From the NCBI RefSeq assembly GCF_004365175.1, contig NZ_SOCE01000001.1:359154-423153 (forward strand): a DNA stretch of 64,000 nt, written 5' to 3'. This stretch comes from Kribbella voronezhensis. Lineage in GTDB: Bacteria; Actinomycetota; Actinomycetes; Propionibacteriales; Kribbellaceae. Every line of letters starts with the position of its first letter. Within the stretch, counting starts at the first letter, position 1. Below the pieces are notes generated by a model. That model worked only from the letters and a program-made list of their open reading frames with translations. It had not been told where the DNA came from and did no database searches. The position numbers were made by a program, and so were the translations under genes. Shown here in pieces: positions 16,478 through 25,803 of this stretch.

Positions 16478-18181
16478 CTACTTCGCGACCTCGGTGGCGC
16501 GGGATTCGCGGACGACGGTGACGCGGATCTGGCCGGGGTAGGTGAGTTCCTCCTCGACCTGCTTGGCGATGTCGCGCGCCATCACCTGGGCGGCGATGTC
16601 GTCGACGGCGTCCGGCAGGACCATCACGCGGATCTCCCGGCCTGCCTGCATCGCGAACACCTTCTCGACGCCGTCGTGGTGCATCGCGATCTCCTCCAGC
16701 CGCTCGAGCCGCTGGACGTACGCCTCGAGCGACTCGCGCCGAGCCCCCGGCCGTCCACCGCTCACGGCGTCGGCGGCCTGCGTCAGCACAGCTTCGACGG
16801 TCCGCACCTCGACCTCGTTGTGGTGAGCTTCGATGCAGTGCACGACGTCGTCGTCCTCGCCGTACTTGCGCGCCAGCTCCGCACCGACGATCGCGTGACT
16901 GCCCTCCGACTCGTGCGTGAGCGCCTTGCCGATGTCGTGCAGGAACGCACCCCGCTTGCACCGCTTGGCATCCAGCCCGAGCTCGGCCGCCATCATCCCG
17001 GCGATGTGCGCCGACTCGATGAGGTGCTTGAGCACGTTCTGCCCGTACGACGTGCGGTAGCGCAGCAGCCCCATCGTCCTGATCAGCTCCGGGTGCAGAT
17101 CGGTGATCCCCACCTCGGCCATGGCGTCCTCGGCGGCGCGCTCGCACAACTCGGCCACCTCGCCCTTGCTGCGCTCGTAGATCTCCTCGATCCGGCTCGG
17201 GTGGATCCGGCCGTCGAGCACCAGCGAATCCAGGGTCAGCCGCGCGGTTTCCCGGCGTACCGGATCGAAGCAGGACAACAATACCGCCTCGGGGGTGTCG
17301 TCGATGATCAGGTTCACGCCGGTGGTCTGCTCGAACGACCGGATGTTGCGGCCCTCGCGACCGATGATCCGGCCCTTCATGTCGTCACTGGGCAGGTGCA
17401 CCACGGAGACGACGGACTCGCTGGTCTGCTCGGAGGCCAGCCGCTGGACCGCGCCGGTGATGATCTTGCGCGCCTTGATCTCGCCCTCGTCCTGCGCCTG
17501 CCGTTCGATGTCGCGGACGATCGTGTGCGCGTGCCGTTTCGCCTCGGCCTCGATCGCGGCCACCAGTTCGGCCTTCGCCTGCTCGGTGGTCAGATTCGCG
17601 ACGCCTTCGAGGATCCGGCGGCGCTCGTCCTCGAGGTCGCGGATCTCTTGTTTGCGCTGGTCGAGCTCCGTGAGCTGGACGGTCAACTCGTTCTGGCGCT
17701 CCTCGATCGACCGGTGCTGCTCGTCGAGGCGTTCCTCGCGCTCGGTCAACCGGTGTTCGCGCCGCTCCATCTCGAGTCGCTGCTCGCGCAGATCATCGCG
17801 GATCGACTGGGCCTCGAGCTCAGCCTCCCGGCGTACGTCCGACGCCCGCTGCTCGGCTTCCCGCCGTACTTCGGACGCGCGGTCCTCGGCGCCACGGCGG
17901 ATCTCTTCGGCCCGCTGCTCAGCGGCCTCGGCCCGGACCCGCAGTACCGCGGCTTCCTCCTCGGCCTGCCGCCGGACCAGCTCGGCCGACGCCTTGGCGC
18001 CGGCGGTGATGGTCGCGGCCTCCAGCTTCGCGGTCGCCTCGGCCGCTTGGACGGCGGCGGACGCATCGGCCTCCTTGCGGCGCGACAACGTGAAGCCGAT
18101 CCACGCGAGGAGACCCACGATCAGCATGCCGATCAGCACGAGCCCGACTGATGCCGCCACCGGCATGGCCGCGAGTGACAT
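16478..18181 (-). CDS. rny: ribonuclease Y
   Basis: 567 residues. One N-terminal membrane helix (about 10-31), a long charged coiled coil (about 35-235), a KH RNA-binding domain (MKGRIIGREGRNIRSFEQTT) and an HD phosphodiesterase domain with HLIESAHIAG and FLHDIGKALTHE, in the standard order. RNase Y is a membrane-bound endonuclease that starts mRNA decay. In this window it is accompanied by RNase J, the other main decay nuclease. The promoter I can see lies over 400 bases upstream, giving an unusually long leader. Confidence 0.96.
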   Translation of the reverse strand: MSLAAMPVAASVGLVLIGMLIVGLLAWIGFTLSRRKEADASAAVQAAEATAKLEAATITAGAKASAELVRRQAEEEAAVLRVRAEAAEQRAEEIRRGAEDRASEVRREAEQRASDVRREAELEAQSIRDDLREQRLEMERREHRLTEREERLDEQHRSIEERQNELTVQLTELDQRKQEIRDLEDERRRILEGVANLTTEQAKAELVAAIEAEAKRHAHTIVRDIERQAQDEGEIKARKIITGAVQRLASEQTSESVVSVVHLPSDDMKGRIIGREGRNIRSFEQTTGVNLIIDDTPEAVLLSCFDPVRRETARLTLDSLVLDGRIHPSRIEEIYERSKGEVAELCERAAEDAMAEVGITDLHPELIRTMGLLRYRTSYGQNVLKHLIESAHIAGMMAAELGLDAKRCKRGAFLHDIGKALTHESEGSHAIVGAELARKYGEDDDVVHCIEAHHNEVEVRTVEAVLTQAADAVSGGRPGARRESLEAYVQRLERLEEIAMHHDGVEKVFAMQAGREIRVMVLPDAVDDIAAQVMARDIAKQVEEELTYPGQIRVTVVRESRATEVAK

Positions 18182-18618
18182 CGGCGTCTCCCCTCTTCGG
18201 AGTCACGCTCGGCGTGACTTTGGCTGCGACGAAGGGATGGTCCACTAACGGTCGGACAACGGTACGGCGAAACGCACCACCCTGGTCGAGGCGGTGCCCG
18301 GTCCGCCGGCATCGGCCGAGCGGTCCGGCGACCCCGTCGTCGACGGTGCCATCCGTTCCGGCCGGGCCGTCAGCCATGACGGGTTTCCTGCCGCTACGAC
18401 GTCCCCTTCCCGGTGACCCGGCCCAGCCTGTGGTGGCCGCACCTGTCCGCCGAGGCGGTTTCGTCCTATTCCAGCCGCGATCGGGTCGCGGTCGTCCGTC
18501 TTCCAGCTCGGTCGAGCGTTGGTCTCGCGTTCATCGTCCGGCAGGTCAGCCGGTGATCAACCGGCCCGCCGGTCCTATACCCGCCACCGTCAGGTGGAGT
18601 GATCCCTTACTGATCCCG

Positions 18619-18647
18619 AGGCTAAGCGCGGCTATCCACAGGGTCAA
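18619..18647 (-). promoter_or_regulatory. candidate rny promoter
   Basis: TTGACC and TAGCCT on the minus strand with an exact 17-bp spacer. It is the best sigma-70-type promoter in the gap and would give a 5' leader of about 430 bases. Confidence 0.55.
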
Positions 18648-18785
18648 GACAAACACCCACCCCCCACATCACGGTCTGCCCCACCACCCCACCCCAGTCA
18701 TCCCCCCATCACTCTCCGCCCCCAACTCCCCACCCCACCAGCACCACCATCCCGCCCCTCAACTCCCCCACCCCGCCAACACGAA

Positions 18786-18859
18786 GGTCCCGCCCCGCAC
18801 CCCCCCGGCCCGCCAGCACCACGGTCCCGCCCCGCACCCCCCCGGCCCGCCAGCACCAC
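18786..18859 (-). repeat. two identical 37-bp G-rich repeats
   Basis: Two exact tandem copies (18786-18822, 18823-18859). On the minus strand each carries runs GGG-CC-GGGGGGG-TGC-GGGG-C-GGG, which meet the usual G-quadruplex pattern. Confidence 0.85.
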
Positions 18860-18886
18860 GGTCCTGTCATTGGACGCAAACAGCTC

Positions 18887-18924
18887 GGCCCCGCGGTGCG
18901 CGATTTGCGACTGGCCGCGGGGCC
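18887..18924 (-). terminator. hairpin after the antitoxin-domain gene
   Basis: Perfect 10-bp arms GGCCCCGCGG and CCGCGGGGCC with an 18-base loop, 35 bases past the stop of the gene ending at 18960. No strong T-run follows, so it may be a weak terminator. Confidence 0.45.
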
Positions 18925-18959
18925 TGGGCTGGCTAGTTCTAGCTGATTGTTCTGACCGA

Positions 18960-19661
18960 CTAGGAGCGGGGACCCGGAAGGCCGCCTTCCGAGCTTTCAG
19001 TCTCGTCCGCGGCCACTCCGGTCGCAGTGGCCCCGGGCCGCGCACCTTCGGCATTCGACCCCGCCGAACTACTCGGCTGCTCAGCTACATCAGGCACTTC
19101 TCCCCCAACCACACGCCCATCAGCCTCCGCAGGCGCCTCGCCCTGGCTCTCCCCCTCAGGCGCACCATCACCCTGCTCAGCCTCGTCACTCCCACCGGTG
19201 TCATTAGCCTGCGCCGTCTCCCCAAGCCCCGCGTCCCCGCCCGCGCCTCCACTCACGTCGCCCGCGTCCGCCCCACCGGCAGCGGTGTCGGTCGAGTCTG
19301 TGGCCGCGCCGGCGTTAGCCGATTCCGCTGCGGAATCGCCGCTCCCGGCACCGTCCGCGCCGGCCGTCCCAGCCGAGTCGTCAGTTGTACCCGGCGTCTG
19401 AGTCGTATCTGTGGGGGTGCTGTCGGTCGGTTCCGGTGCGGTGCTGTCGGAGGTACCAGGAGCACCGGGCTCTTTGGCGGCCTGCGAATCGACGTACTGA
19501 CCGACCTTCTCCTGCACGGAGTCGATCTTCTCGGCGTACTTCCCGCCGGTCTGCTTGTCGATCAGGTCGCCGGCCTTCTCGACGCCCGCCTTGATCTTGT
19601 CCGGGTCTTGCTTGACGACATTCCGGAGCCAGTTCTTCGCCTGTTCCTGGAAATCGTTCAT
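18960..19661 (-). CDS. MT0933-type antitoxin-domain protein with long low-complexity tail
   Basis: 233 residues. Only the first 60 or so look folded: FQEQAKNWLRNVVKQDPDKI, VEKAGDLIDKQTGGKYAEKI resembles the MT0933 (Rv0909-like) antitoxin family. The remaining 170 residues are almost only Ala, Gly, Ser, Thr, Asp, Glu and Pro, acidic and surely disordered. I use the ATG at 19661, 6 bases after GGAGG, rather than the GTG two codons earlier. No toxin gene is adjacent; many family members are solitary, so an antitoxin function should not be assumed. Confidence 0.7.
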   Translation of the reverse strand: MNDFQEQAKNWLRNVVKQDPDKIKAGVEKAGDLIDKQTGGKYAEKIDSVQEKVGQYVDSQAAKEPGAPGTSDSTAPEPTDSTPTDTTQTPGTTDDSAGTAGADGAGSGDSAAESANAGAATDSTDTAAGGADAGDVSGGAGGDAGLGETAQANDTGGSDEAEQGDGAPEGESQGEAPAEADGRVVGGEVPDVAEQPSSSAGSNAEGARPGATATGVAADETESSEGGLPGPRS

Positions 19662-20609
19662 GTGCACCCTCCGAGAGGTGTCAGGGGCGGATCGGACGAA
19701 AATCTCAGCCTACGGACCGGTCACAAACACCAGCCCACACTCCGGATCAGACACCGTCCGCCCCCACCCGTCAACGTCCCTCGCCGCACACGCCCCCGCC
19801 GATCCCCCACCCACCCCCACAAAACACCCCACCCCCAACGCCCAATCAGCCCGCCCAACACCCGCCCACTCACCCCGGTCCACGCCGCTCCCCCGACCCG
19901 ACAAGCCCAGACGACGAACTGCGCGGCCGCCGCTCGAACACCCCTGCTGGCCGGCCTCACCCCCAACCAACCCAGACCGAACCACGCGGCCTCGCCCAAG
20001 CGCCCCCGGCTAACTGACCCCGCTCGACCAATCCACCCGAGCCGGCCGCCCCCCACCCAACCAACCCAAACCGAGCTCCGCACCCCCGTCCGAGCACCCC
20101 GAGCTAACCGACCCCACCCGACCAATGCACCCAACTGCCCGACCCTCCCCCGGTGCCGGAGTTGCGCGACTGCCCCGTGGCGGAGTGGCCTAGTGGCGGA
20201 TCGTTTGGGTCGCCGGGGGCCAGGTGATGGATGGCGGCTCAGCCGCGTGCACGAGGTGGCGGTGGCGACTCAGTCGGCCGTACCACGTGGTGGGTGCCGA
20301 CTCAGCCGGGTGCGACGTCGTGGATGCCGCCTCAGCCACGCGCACGAGGTGTGGGTAGCGACTCAGTCGGGCGCACCACGTGGTGGGTGCCGACTCAGCC
20401 AGGTGCGACGTCGTGGATGCCGCCTCAGCCACGCGCACGAGGTGTGGATGGCGACTCAGCCGGACATACCACGCGGTGGGTGCCGACTCAGTCGAGTGCG
20501 ACGTCGTGGGTGCCGACTCAGCCAGGTGCGACGTCGTCGGTGGCGACTCAGTCGGGTGCGATGTCGTGGGTGCTGACCCAGTCGGGTGTGCGACGTGGTG
20601 GGGCGCGGG
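19662..20609. other. noncoding gap between recX and the antitoxin-domain gene
   Basis: About 950 bases without a credible gene. The left part (about 19730-20150) is strongly C-rich on the plus strand and holds a degenerate duplication of about 93 bp (copies around 19950 and 20043, both with AACCAACCCA). The right part is the recX stop-linked repeat array. Long frames across it (18870-20576 plus) are by-products of the skew and repeats. Confidence 0.7.
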
Positions 20610-20618
20610 TCAGTCGGC
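20221..20618 (-). repeat. about 13 degenerate 30-32-bp tandem units starting at the recX stop
   Basis: On the minus strand each unit begins CCGACTGAGTC or CGGCTGAGTC and ends near CCACGACGTCGCAC. Three unit variants alternate, giving a higher-order period of about 93 bp. The first unit contains the last Asp codon and TGA of recX. Confidence 0.85.
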
Positions 20619-22862
20619 TTCTAGGCCGGAGTCGTTGAGGAGGGGGAGCTCTTCGTCGCTGGCGGCTAGTTCCTGCTTGATGACGGTCATTGCCAGCGAG
20701 CCCGGATATCCCTTGCGAGCCAGCAGACCCAGGAGGCGTCGCATGGCTACCTGGCGGTCGAGCGAGCGCATCGAACGGAGTTTCTTGCGGACCAGTTCCC
20801 GCGCAGTCGCTTCCTCCTGGTCGGGATCGAGCTCGTCCAGGGCATCCCGGGCCAGCTCATCGTCCACGCCACGGCGGCGGAGTTCCTGGGCAAGAGCGCG
20901 TTTGCCCAGTCCGCGGCCCCGGTGTCGTGACTCGACCCATGCGTTCGCGAAGGCGGCGTCGTCGATCAGCCCGACCTCCGTGAACCGATCGAGCACCTCG
21001 TCGGCCACCTCGTCAGGAATCTCCCGCTCAGCCAACACATCAGCCAACTCCGCCCGCGTTCGCGGCTGCCCAGTCAACTTGTCCAGCAAAATCGTCCGCG
21101 CCACCGCATGCGGATCTCCCACGGGATCCAGCTCAGGATCAGCCGGCCGAGCCGGTCCCGCCCCAAACCTCCGAGTCCGCCGCATCCCCGGCCGCCGCCC
21201 AGAACGCCCCGCGGAACCCCCGGCCCCGCCAGCTCCATCCGACACCCCGTCGCGACCGCCGCTTGCCGGTGCCTCATCCGACGCCGACCCATGACCAGCC
21301 GACCCGTCGCCTCCTATAGCCGTCGTACCGTCCTCGTCACCGTCAGCAGACGCAATCGGCGCCCCGTCGCTCAGGACCGAATCAACAGCATCCACCGATG
21401 CCGAGGCACGACTCGAACGCCCAACAGACGACGCAACTTCGTCGTTGCTGGGCACCGAACCGGCCCCAGCCGACGCGGAAGCCCCGCGGGTCGAGCCCAC
21501 AGCTGAGGTCGAGGTCTCATCACCCCAGCTCGAGGCGGGCGGGGTTGAGGTACGTCGGCTCGCATCGGCCGGGGAAGTCGAGGCATCGTCACCCCAGACC
21601 GAACCAACCTCGGCCGAATCCGAAGAAGGACGGCTTGAACCGGCGGTTGGTGAGGTCGCACCGTCGTCACCCCATATCGAGTCGGCCGTCGGTGAGGTCG
21701 ACGTAAGGCGGCTCGAATTGACGGGCGGGGCCGCGTCGTCGTCGCCCCAGACCGAGTCGGCGCTGGATGAGGCCGAGGTGGGCCGGCTCGCATCGGCCGG
21801 GGAAGTCGAGGCGTCCTCGCCCCAGACCGAATCAATCTCGGCGGAAGCCGAAGAAGGACGGCTTGAACCGGCGGGTGGTGAGGCCGAACCGTCCTCGCCC
21901 CAGATCGAGTCAGCACTGGGCGAGGTCGGAGTGAGGCGGCTCGAATCGGCAGGGGACGTCGAGGCGTTGTCGCCCCAGACCGATCCGATCTCGGCAGAAG
22001 TCGATGAAGGGCCGCCTGACTCGGCGGTTGGTGAGGTCGAACCGTCGTCGTTGCCCCAGATCGCATCGGCGTTTGCCGACGTGGGCGTGCTGCGGCTCGA
22101 ATCCGTGGCAGGCGAGAGCGAAGGGTCATCGCCCCAGATCGAGTCGGTGGTGGGTGAGGTGGAGGCGTCAGGGTGGGAGGTTGCGGCGCTTGTGCGGCGC
22201 TTGGAAACGCGAATGCCTGCTATCTGGTCTTGAGCGTCGGGGTCGTCCGCGGGTACGTCGAACCAGTCGGGGCCGCCGGAGCGTTCTCCCGCGGTGCTCG
22301 ACCAAGGGTCGAACTCGGCGGGTTCGGACGATCCCAGGCGGCTTGATCTGCCGCTGCGGCTGCTAGAGCGATTCCCAGCCTTGCCGAGGCGGTCGCCGGA
22401 GCGTTCGCTCGTTGCGCCAGTGCGGCCGGAGCGTCCGCGTGTGGAGCTGGAGCGCGTGCCGGATTCGGCGTCGTCTGTAGCCGGCTCAGTAGGGCTGGTG
22501 GTCGATCTCAGGGATCGCGCGGCGGAGCCTGTGGAGGCCGCAGCTCCGCTGTCCGGCCTGGCCGAGCGGTCGGCGGACTTGCCGGACTTAGCCGAGCGAT
22601 CGGCGGACCTGGCCGAGCGGTTGCCCGTCCGGGCGGAACGGTTGGCGCGGGTGTCAGGGGTGGCCGCGGGAGAGCCGTCTCGGAACCATGGGAGGGGCTG
22701 GACGGGTGGGCGTTCCGCGTCCGGGTCGGGGCCCGCCGGTTTGGGGGGCGGGGTGATTCCCGAGAGTCCCCGGCGGACTCCGTCGGGCAGCTCCGGTAGC
22801 GACTTCTTGGAGCTGCCCTGACGGTTGGTGCCGGAAGACGGGGTGTGGTCAGAAGTCGACAT
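20610..22862 (-). CDS. recX: RecX with a very long repetitive N-terminal region
   Basis: 750 residues against roughly 150-200 for ordinary RecX. The RecX domain is at about 584-740 ([60 protein letters not shown]). Residues 1-580 are disordered: a basic Ser/Arg part (about 70-180) and, at 240-450, nine acidic Ser/Thr-rich repeats centred on [DG]S[IV]WG[DE]D (W243, 269, 296, 321, 347, 372, 397, 423, 446). RecX inhibits and disassembles RecA filaments. ATG at 22862 overlaps the recA end by 14 bases, so the two are coupled. Codon changes between repeats are often silent, supporting real translation. An internal start at M560 would give a normal-length RecX. Confidence 0.85.
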   Translation of the reverse strand: MSTSDHTPSSGTNRQGSSKKSLPELPDGVRRGLSGITPPPKPAGPDPDAERPPVQPLPWFRDGSPAATPDTRANRSARTGNRSARSADRSAKSGKSADRSARPDSGAAASTGSAARSLRSTTSPTEPATDDAESGTRSSSTRGRSGRTGATSERSGDRLGKAGNRSSSRSGRSSRLGSSEPAEFDPWSSTAGERSGGPDWFDVPADDPDAQDQIAGIRVSKRRTSAATSHPDASTSPTTDSIWGDDPSLSPATDSSRSTPTSANADAIWGNDDGSTSPTAESGGPSSTSAEIGSVWGDNASTSPADSSRLTPTSPSADSIWGEDGSASPPAGSSRPSSASAEIDSVWGEDASTSPADASRPTSASSSADSVWGDDDAAPPVNSSRLTSTSPTADSIWGDDGATSPTAGSSRPSSDSAEVGSVWGDDASTSPADASRRTSTPPASSWGDETSTSAVGSTRGASASAGAGSVPSNDEVASSVGRSSRASASVDAVDSVLSDGAPIASADGDEDGTTAIGGDGSAGHGSASDEAPASGGRDGVSDGAGGAGGSAGRSGRRPGMRRTRRFGAGPARPADPELDPVGDPHAVARTILLDKLTGQPRTRAELADVLAEREIPDEVADEVLDRFTEVGLIDDAAFANAWVESRHRGRGLGKRALAQELRRRGVDDELARDALDELDPDQEEATARELVRKKLRSMRSLDRQVAMRRLLGLLARKGYPGSLAMTVIKQELAASDEELPLLNDSGLEAD
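21513..22145 (-). repeat. nine coding repeats of 75-81 bp in recX
   Basis: Each unit encodes about 25-27 residues around a WG[DE]D core flanked by STSP and SSR motifs. Spacing between tryptophans is 26, 27, 25, 26, 25, 25, 26 and 23 residues. Confidence 0.85.
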
Positions 22863-23934
22863 CGACCTCGACCGGCGCCGTGGCGTCGACCGGCTTGTCC
22901 AGGGTCGCCCCGATGCCCATCTTCTCCTTGATCTTCTTCTCCAGCTCGTTGGCAAGATCGGGGTTGTCGCGCAGGAAGTTTCGCGCGTTCTCCCGGCCCT
23001 GGCCGAGCTGGTCGCTCTCGTAGGTGAACCAGGCACCGGCCTTGCGGACGAAGCCTTGCTCCACGCCGAGGTCGAGCAGGCTGCCCTCACGGCTGATGCC
23101 CTGGCCGTAGATGATGTCGAACTCGGCCTGCTTGAACGGCGGGGCCACCTTGTTCTTCACGACCTTGACCCTGGTCCGGTTGCCGACGAAGTCGGTGCCG
23201 TCCTTGAGGGACTCGATCCGGCGGACGTCCAGCCGGACGGAGGCGTAGAACTTCAGCGCCTTACCACCGGTGGTGGTCTCCGGGGAGCCGAACATGACGC
23301 CGATCTTCTCGCGCAGCTGGTTGATGAAGATCGCGGTCGTGTTGGTACCGCTGACCGCACCGGTCATCTTGCGCAGCGCCTGGCTCATCAGCCGGGCCTG
23401 CAGACCGACGTGGCTGTCACCCATCTCGCCCTCGATCTCGGCCCGGGGCACCAGCGCGGCGACCGAGTCGATCACGACGATGTCGATCGCGCCGGAGCGG
23501 ATCAGCATGTCGGCGATCTCCAGCGCCTGCTCACCGGAGTCGGGCTGCGAGACCAGCAGCGCGTCGGTGTCGACGCCGAGCTTCTGGGCGTAGTCGGGGT
23601 CGAGGGCGTGCTCCGCGTCGATGAACGCCGCGATGCCGCCGGCGCGCTGCGCGTTGGCGACCGCGTGCAGGGCCACCGTCGTCTTACCCGAGGACTCCGG
23701 GCCGTAGATCTCCACCACCCGGCCGCGGGGCAGACCGCCGATCCCGAGGGCGATGTCGAGCGCGATCGACCCGGTCGGAATGACCTCGATCGGGGCGCGG
23801 CCCTGCTCGCCCAGCCGCATCACCGAGCCCTTGCCGCACTGCCGCTCGATCTGCGTCAGCGCGGTCGCCAGCGCCTTCTCACGATCTCCGGCCTTGCGCT
23901 GCTCCGCCGCCGCACTCGCCGCTGCACCAGCCAT
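22849..23934 (-). CDS. recA: recombinase A
   Basis: 361 residues from the ATG at 23934, preceded by AGGTGG at 7 bases; the reading frame continues upstream but without RecA homology. GPESSGKT (78-85) is the Walker A motif, [20 protein letters not shown] covers Walker B and the following loop, and the C-terminus is acidic as usual. RecA performs strand exchange and triggers LexA self-cleavage. A LexA box lies 168 bases upstream. No intein is present. It is followed by overlapping recX. Confidence 0.98.
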   Translation of the reverse strand: MAGAAASAAAEQRKAGDREKALATALTQIERQCGKGSVMRLGEQGRAPIEVIPTGSIALDIALGIGGLPRGRVVEIYGPESSGKTTVALHAVANAQRAGGIAAFIDAEHALDPDYAQKLGVDTDALLVSQPDSGEQALEIADMLIRSGAIDIVVIDSVAALVPRAEIEGEMGDSHVGLQARLMSQALRKMTGAVSGTNTTAIFINQLREKIGVMFGSPETTTGGKALKFYASVRLDVRRIESLKDGTDFVGNRTRVKVVKNKVAPPFKQAEFDIIYGQGISREGSLLDLGVEQGFVRKAGAWFTYESDQLGQGRENARNFLRDNPDLANELEKKIKEKMGIGATLDKPVDATAPVEVDVDF

Positions 23935-24100
23935 CTGACTGCCACCTAACCCATCTAGTAATCGGGGCCGCTGTCCCAGCCGCCCGGAGGAAATTCTTTG
24001 TCGCCAGAGACGGTATTGGTTACGTCGGACAGTTTTCGGTGCCACTTGAAATCTGTGGACAACTCGGCCGTTCCGACGAACTAGTACGAGACAAAATAAC

Positions 24101-24116
24101 CCGAACACGTGTTCGA
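24101..24116. promoter_or_regulatory. LexA (SOS) box of recA
   Basis: CGAACACGTGTTCG (24102-24115) is a perfect 14-bp palindrome matching the actinobacterial SOS box TCGAAC-N4-GTTCGA except for one outer base. It is between recA and the divergent gene at 24186 and could affect both. Confidence 0.9.
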
Positions 24117-24172
24117 ACCGCAACTGACACGCCGGAAGCTGCCGGAACAACCGTTCTGCCCCGCCGGGTCCC

Positions 24173-24178
24173 TACCCT
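24173..24178 (+). promoter_or_regulatory. -10 element of a leaderless promoter
   Basis: TACCCT, 7 bases, then the GTG at 24186. It fixes the start of the gene divergent from recA. Confidence 0.5.
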
Positions 24179-24185
24179 TGCGGGC

Positions 24186-24977
24186 GTGACAGAGCGCCCG
24201 GACGTCCCCGATTCCGCCGTGGTCCTGGCCCTGAGCCGGGTCGAGTTCGGCATCGACTCGGTGCTGGACGCACTGCGGACCCCGGACCCCTTCGGTATCC
24301 GCAGCATCCTGACCGAGTACTCCGCCCAGGAGCAACCCAATCTCGCCGAGAAGGGCCTGATCCTCGCGATCGACCGGCTGCTGAAGATGAAGGTGCCCGG
24401 GCATGCCGAGTGGCCGACGCTGCCGCTGGCCGAGCGCTGCGACTGGTGGGTCGAGCGGCTCGGCGGGTTCGCGGCGGTCGTCGCCGGACTCCCCCGGCTC
24501 AGTGGCGCCGCGGCCGACACCCTGCCGATCAAGGACACCCTGGGCGCCGCAGTACAGGCAATGGTGATCGGTGCGGTCTGCCGCGAGTACGGCGTCGAGG
24601 CGCATGCCGATCGGACTGCCGTGATCGCCAGGGTTCTGACCGATCGCCCGATCACGCCGGACGCAGTACTCGAGTACGACGACCCCACTGCTGCCGGTCA
24701 GGACGTAGCAAGGCAACTGGGCTTCGGTGACCAGTCCGAGGAAGCAGGGCTGCGCAAGGGCATCAGGTTGGTCTGGCGGATCAGCAAGCTGCTGGGCGGA
24801 CTCGGTGACGTGTTCGAGGACCGTCCACGCGGCAGTATCGGCGCCAGGATCATCGGCAAGCTCCCAGCCGTCGGTGTGGTCGGCGGCTTCTTCGACGAGC
24901 GCAAGGGCATCCGGAAGGCCGCGTACGCCGCCGCAGAACTGCTCACGACCGGCTCCTTCCGGGTCAGGCCCGTCTAA
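24186..24977 (+). CDS. conserved-looking hypothetical protein divergent from recA
   Basis: 263 residues, mostly helical by eye; I do not recognise the family. It has a glycine-rich, amphipathic C-terminal half (GIRLVWRISKLLGGLGDVFE, IIGKLPAVGVVGGFFDERKG) that may be membrane-associated, and a WPTLPLAERCDWWVERLGGF stretch. High third-position GC and a clean leaderless start argue it is real. It lies 70 bases from the recA LexA box on the other strand, so damage control is possible but unproven. Confidence 0.7.
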   Translation: MTERPDVPDSAVVLALSRVEFGIDSVLDALRTPDPFGIRSILTEYSAQEQPNLAEKGLILAIDRLLKMKVPGHAEWPTLPLAERCDWWVERLGGFAAVVAGLPRLSGAAADTLPIKDTLGAAVQAMVIGAVCREYGVEAHADRTAVIARVLTDRPITPDAVLEYDDPTAAGQDVARQLGFGDQSEEAGLRKGIRLVWRISKLLGGLGDVFEDRPRGSIGARIIGKLPAVGVVGGFFDERKGIRKAAYAAAELLTTGSFRVRPV

Positions 24978-25030
24978 CCCCACAGCGAAAGCCCTGTCCC
25001 TGCAGTGTCCGGCGCTGGGATGATCTGTCC

Positions 25031-25594
25031 ATGAGCTCGATCGTGATCGTCCGGCCGGACGAGACCTGGCCGGCGCAGTACGAGAAGACCGCTGAGACCG
25101 TCCACGGGATCCTCGGCAGTACTGCGGTCCGCGTGGACCACATCGGCTCGACCTCCGTGCCGGGGCTTCCGGCCAAGGACATCCTCGACATCCAGGCGAC
25201 GGTGGCCACCGAGCCCGACCTGGATGAGGCAGCGCAGTTGCTGGTGGCAGCCGACTGGGAGCTACGCCCGCCACGTCGCGACCACCCGGTGCCGGGTCTG
25301 CCCGGCGACGAAGGCCAGTGGGTGAAGCGGATCGTGGTCGAGCCCATGTACCGGCGCCGGGTGAACCTGCACATCCGTGTGGACGGCCGCGCCAACCAGC
25401 GGTACGCGCTGCTGTTCCGCGACTATCTACGGGCTCACCCCGACACAGCCGCGGCGTACGGCGAGTTCAAGCGCAGAGCAGCGTCGTTGCCGTTCGACGG
25501 TGTCGGCGACTATGCCGATCTGAAGGACCCGGTCTGCGATCTGATCTACCTACCCGCCGAGGAGTGGGCTACGAGGACCGGCTGGTCCGCCTGA
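25031..25594 (+). CDS. GrpB-family (UPF0157) nucleotidyltransferase-fold protein
   Basis: 187 residues. VRVDHIGSTSVPGLPAKDIL, DIQATV is the conserved GrpB core with the GS and two-aspartate pattern of nucleotidyltransferases; VNLHIRVDGRANQRYALLFR and YLRAHPDTAAAYGEFKRRAA are the other family motifs. Substrate is unknown for the family. It may share a transcript with the gene before it (53-base gap). Confidence 0.88.
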   Translation: MSSIVIVRPDETWPAQYEKTAETVHGILGSTAVRVDHIGSTSVPGLPAKDILDIQATVATEPDLDEAAQLLVAADWELRPPRRDHPVPGLPGDEGQWVKRIVVEPMYRRRVNLHIRVDGRANQRYALLFRDYLRAHPDTAAAYGEFKRRAASLPFDGVGDYADLKDPVCDLIYLPAEEWATRTGWSA

Positions 25595-25608
25595 TCGAGG
25601 CGCAGGCC

Positions 25609-25803
25609 TCAGCGCTCGCTGGGCGGTAGCTGGAGATGGGCCCAGACGGCGCGCCAGACGGTCTTGGCGTGCTCCCCTTGGGCCAGCGCCTCGGTGACCG
25701 TACGACCACCGAGGCCGCTCACCACCTGGGTCTCGGCCCAGGTGCGTGAGTAGGCGGGACCGAGATGGCGATCCATCCGGTCCCAGAATTCTGTCAGTCT
25801 CAT
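25609..25803 (-). CDS. DUF3046 protein
   Basis: 64 residues: MRLTEFWDRMDRHLGPAYSR, TWAETQVVSGLGGRTVTEAL, then a VWRAVWAHLQLP ending. This is the short actinobacterial DUF3046 family, commonly found near recA/recX, as here. ATG overlaps the stop of the LppM gene. Function unknown. Confidence 0.88.
   Translation of the reverse strand: MRLTEFWDRMDRHLGPAYSRTWAETQVVSGLGGRTVTEALAQGEHAKTVWRAVWAHLQLPPSER

Larger units (their letters stand above)
18182..18959. other. noncoding gap: rny leader, C-rich tract, G4-capable repeats
   Basis: I see no convincing gene in these 778 bases. From right to left on the minus strand: a hairpin (18887-18924), a tract of extreme strand skew (about 18650-18860, C-rich on plus, G-rich on minus), a promoter (18619-18647) and a leader of about 430 bases before rny. 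Open frames crossing it (for example 18151-18936 plus) lack family motifs. Confidence 0.7.

Noticed and set aside
18631..18641. DnaA-box-like CTATCCACA near the rny promoter
   Set aside because: One mismatch to the consensus, single copy, no origin genes nearby.
18870..20576. 568-codon plus-strand frame across the antitoxin-domain gene and repeat region
   Set aside because: It consists of strand-skewed and repetitive DNA read in an open frame; no domain and no ribosome site.
20221..20618. Array of about 30-bp repeats as a CRISPR
   Set aside because: Units are contiguous and degenerate with no conserved repeat alternating with unique spacers, and no cas genes are present.
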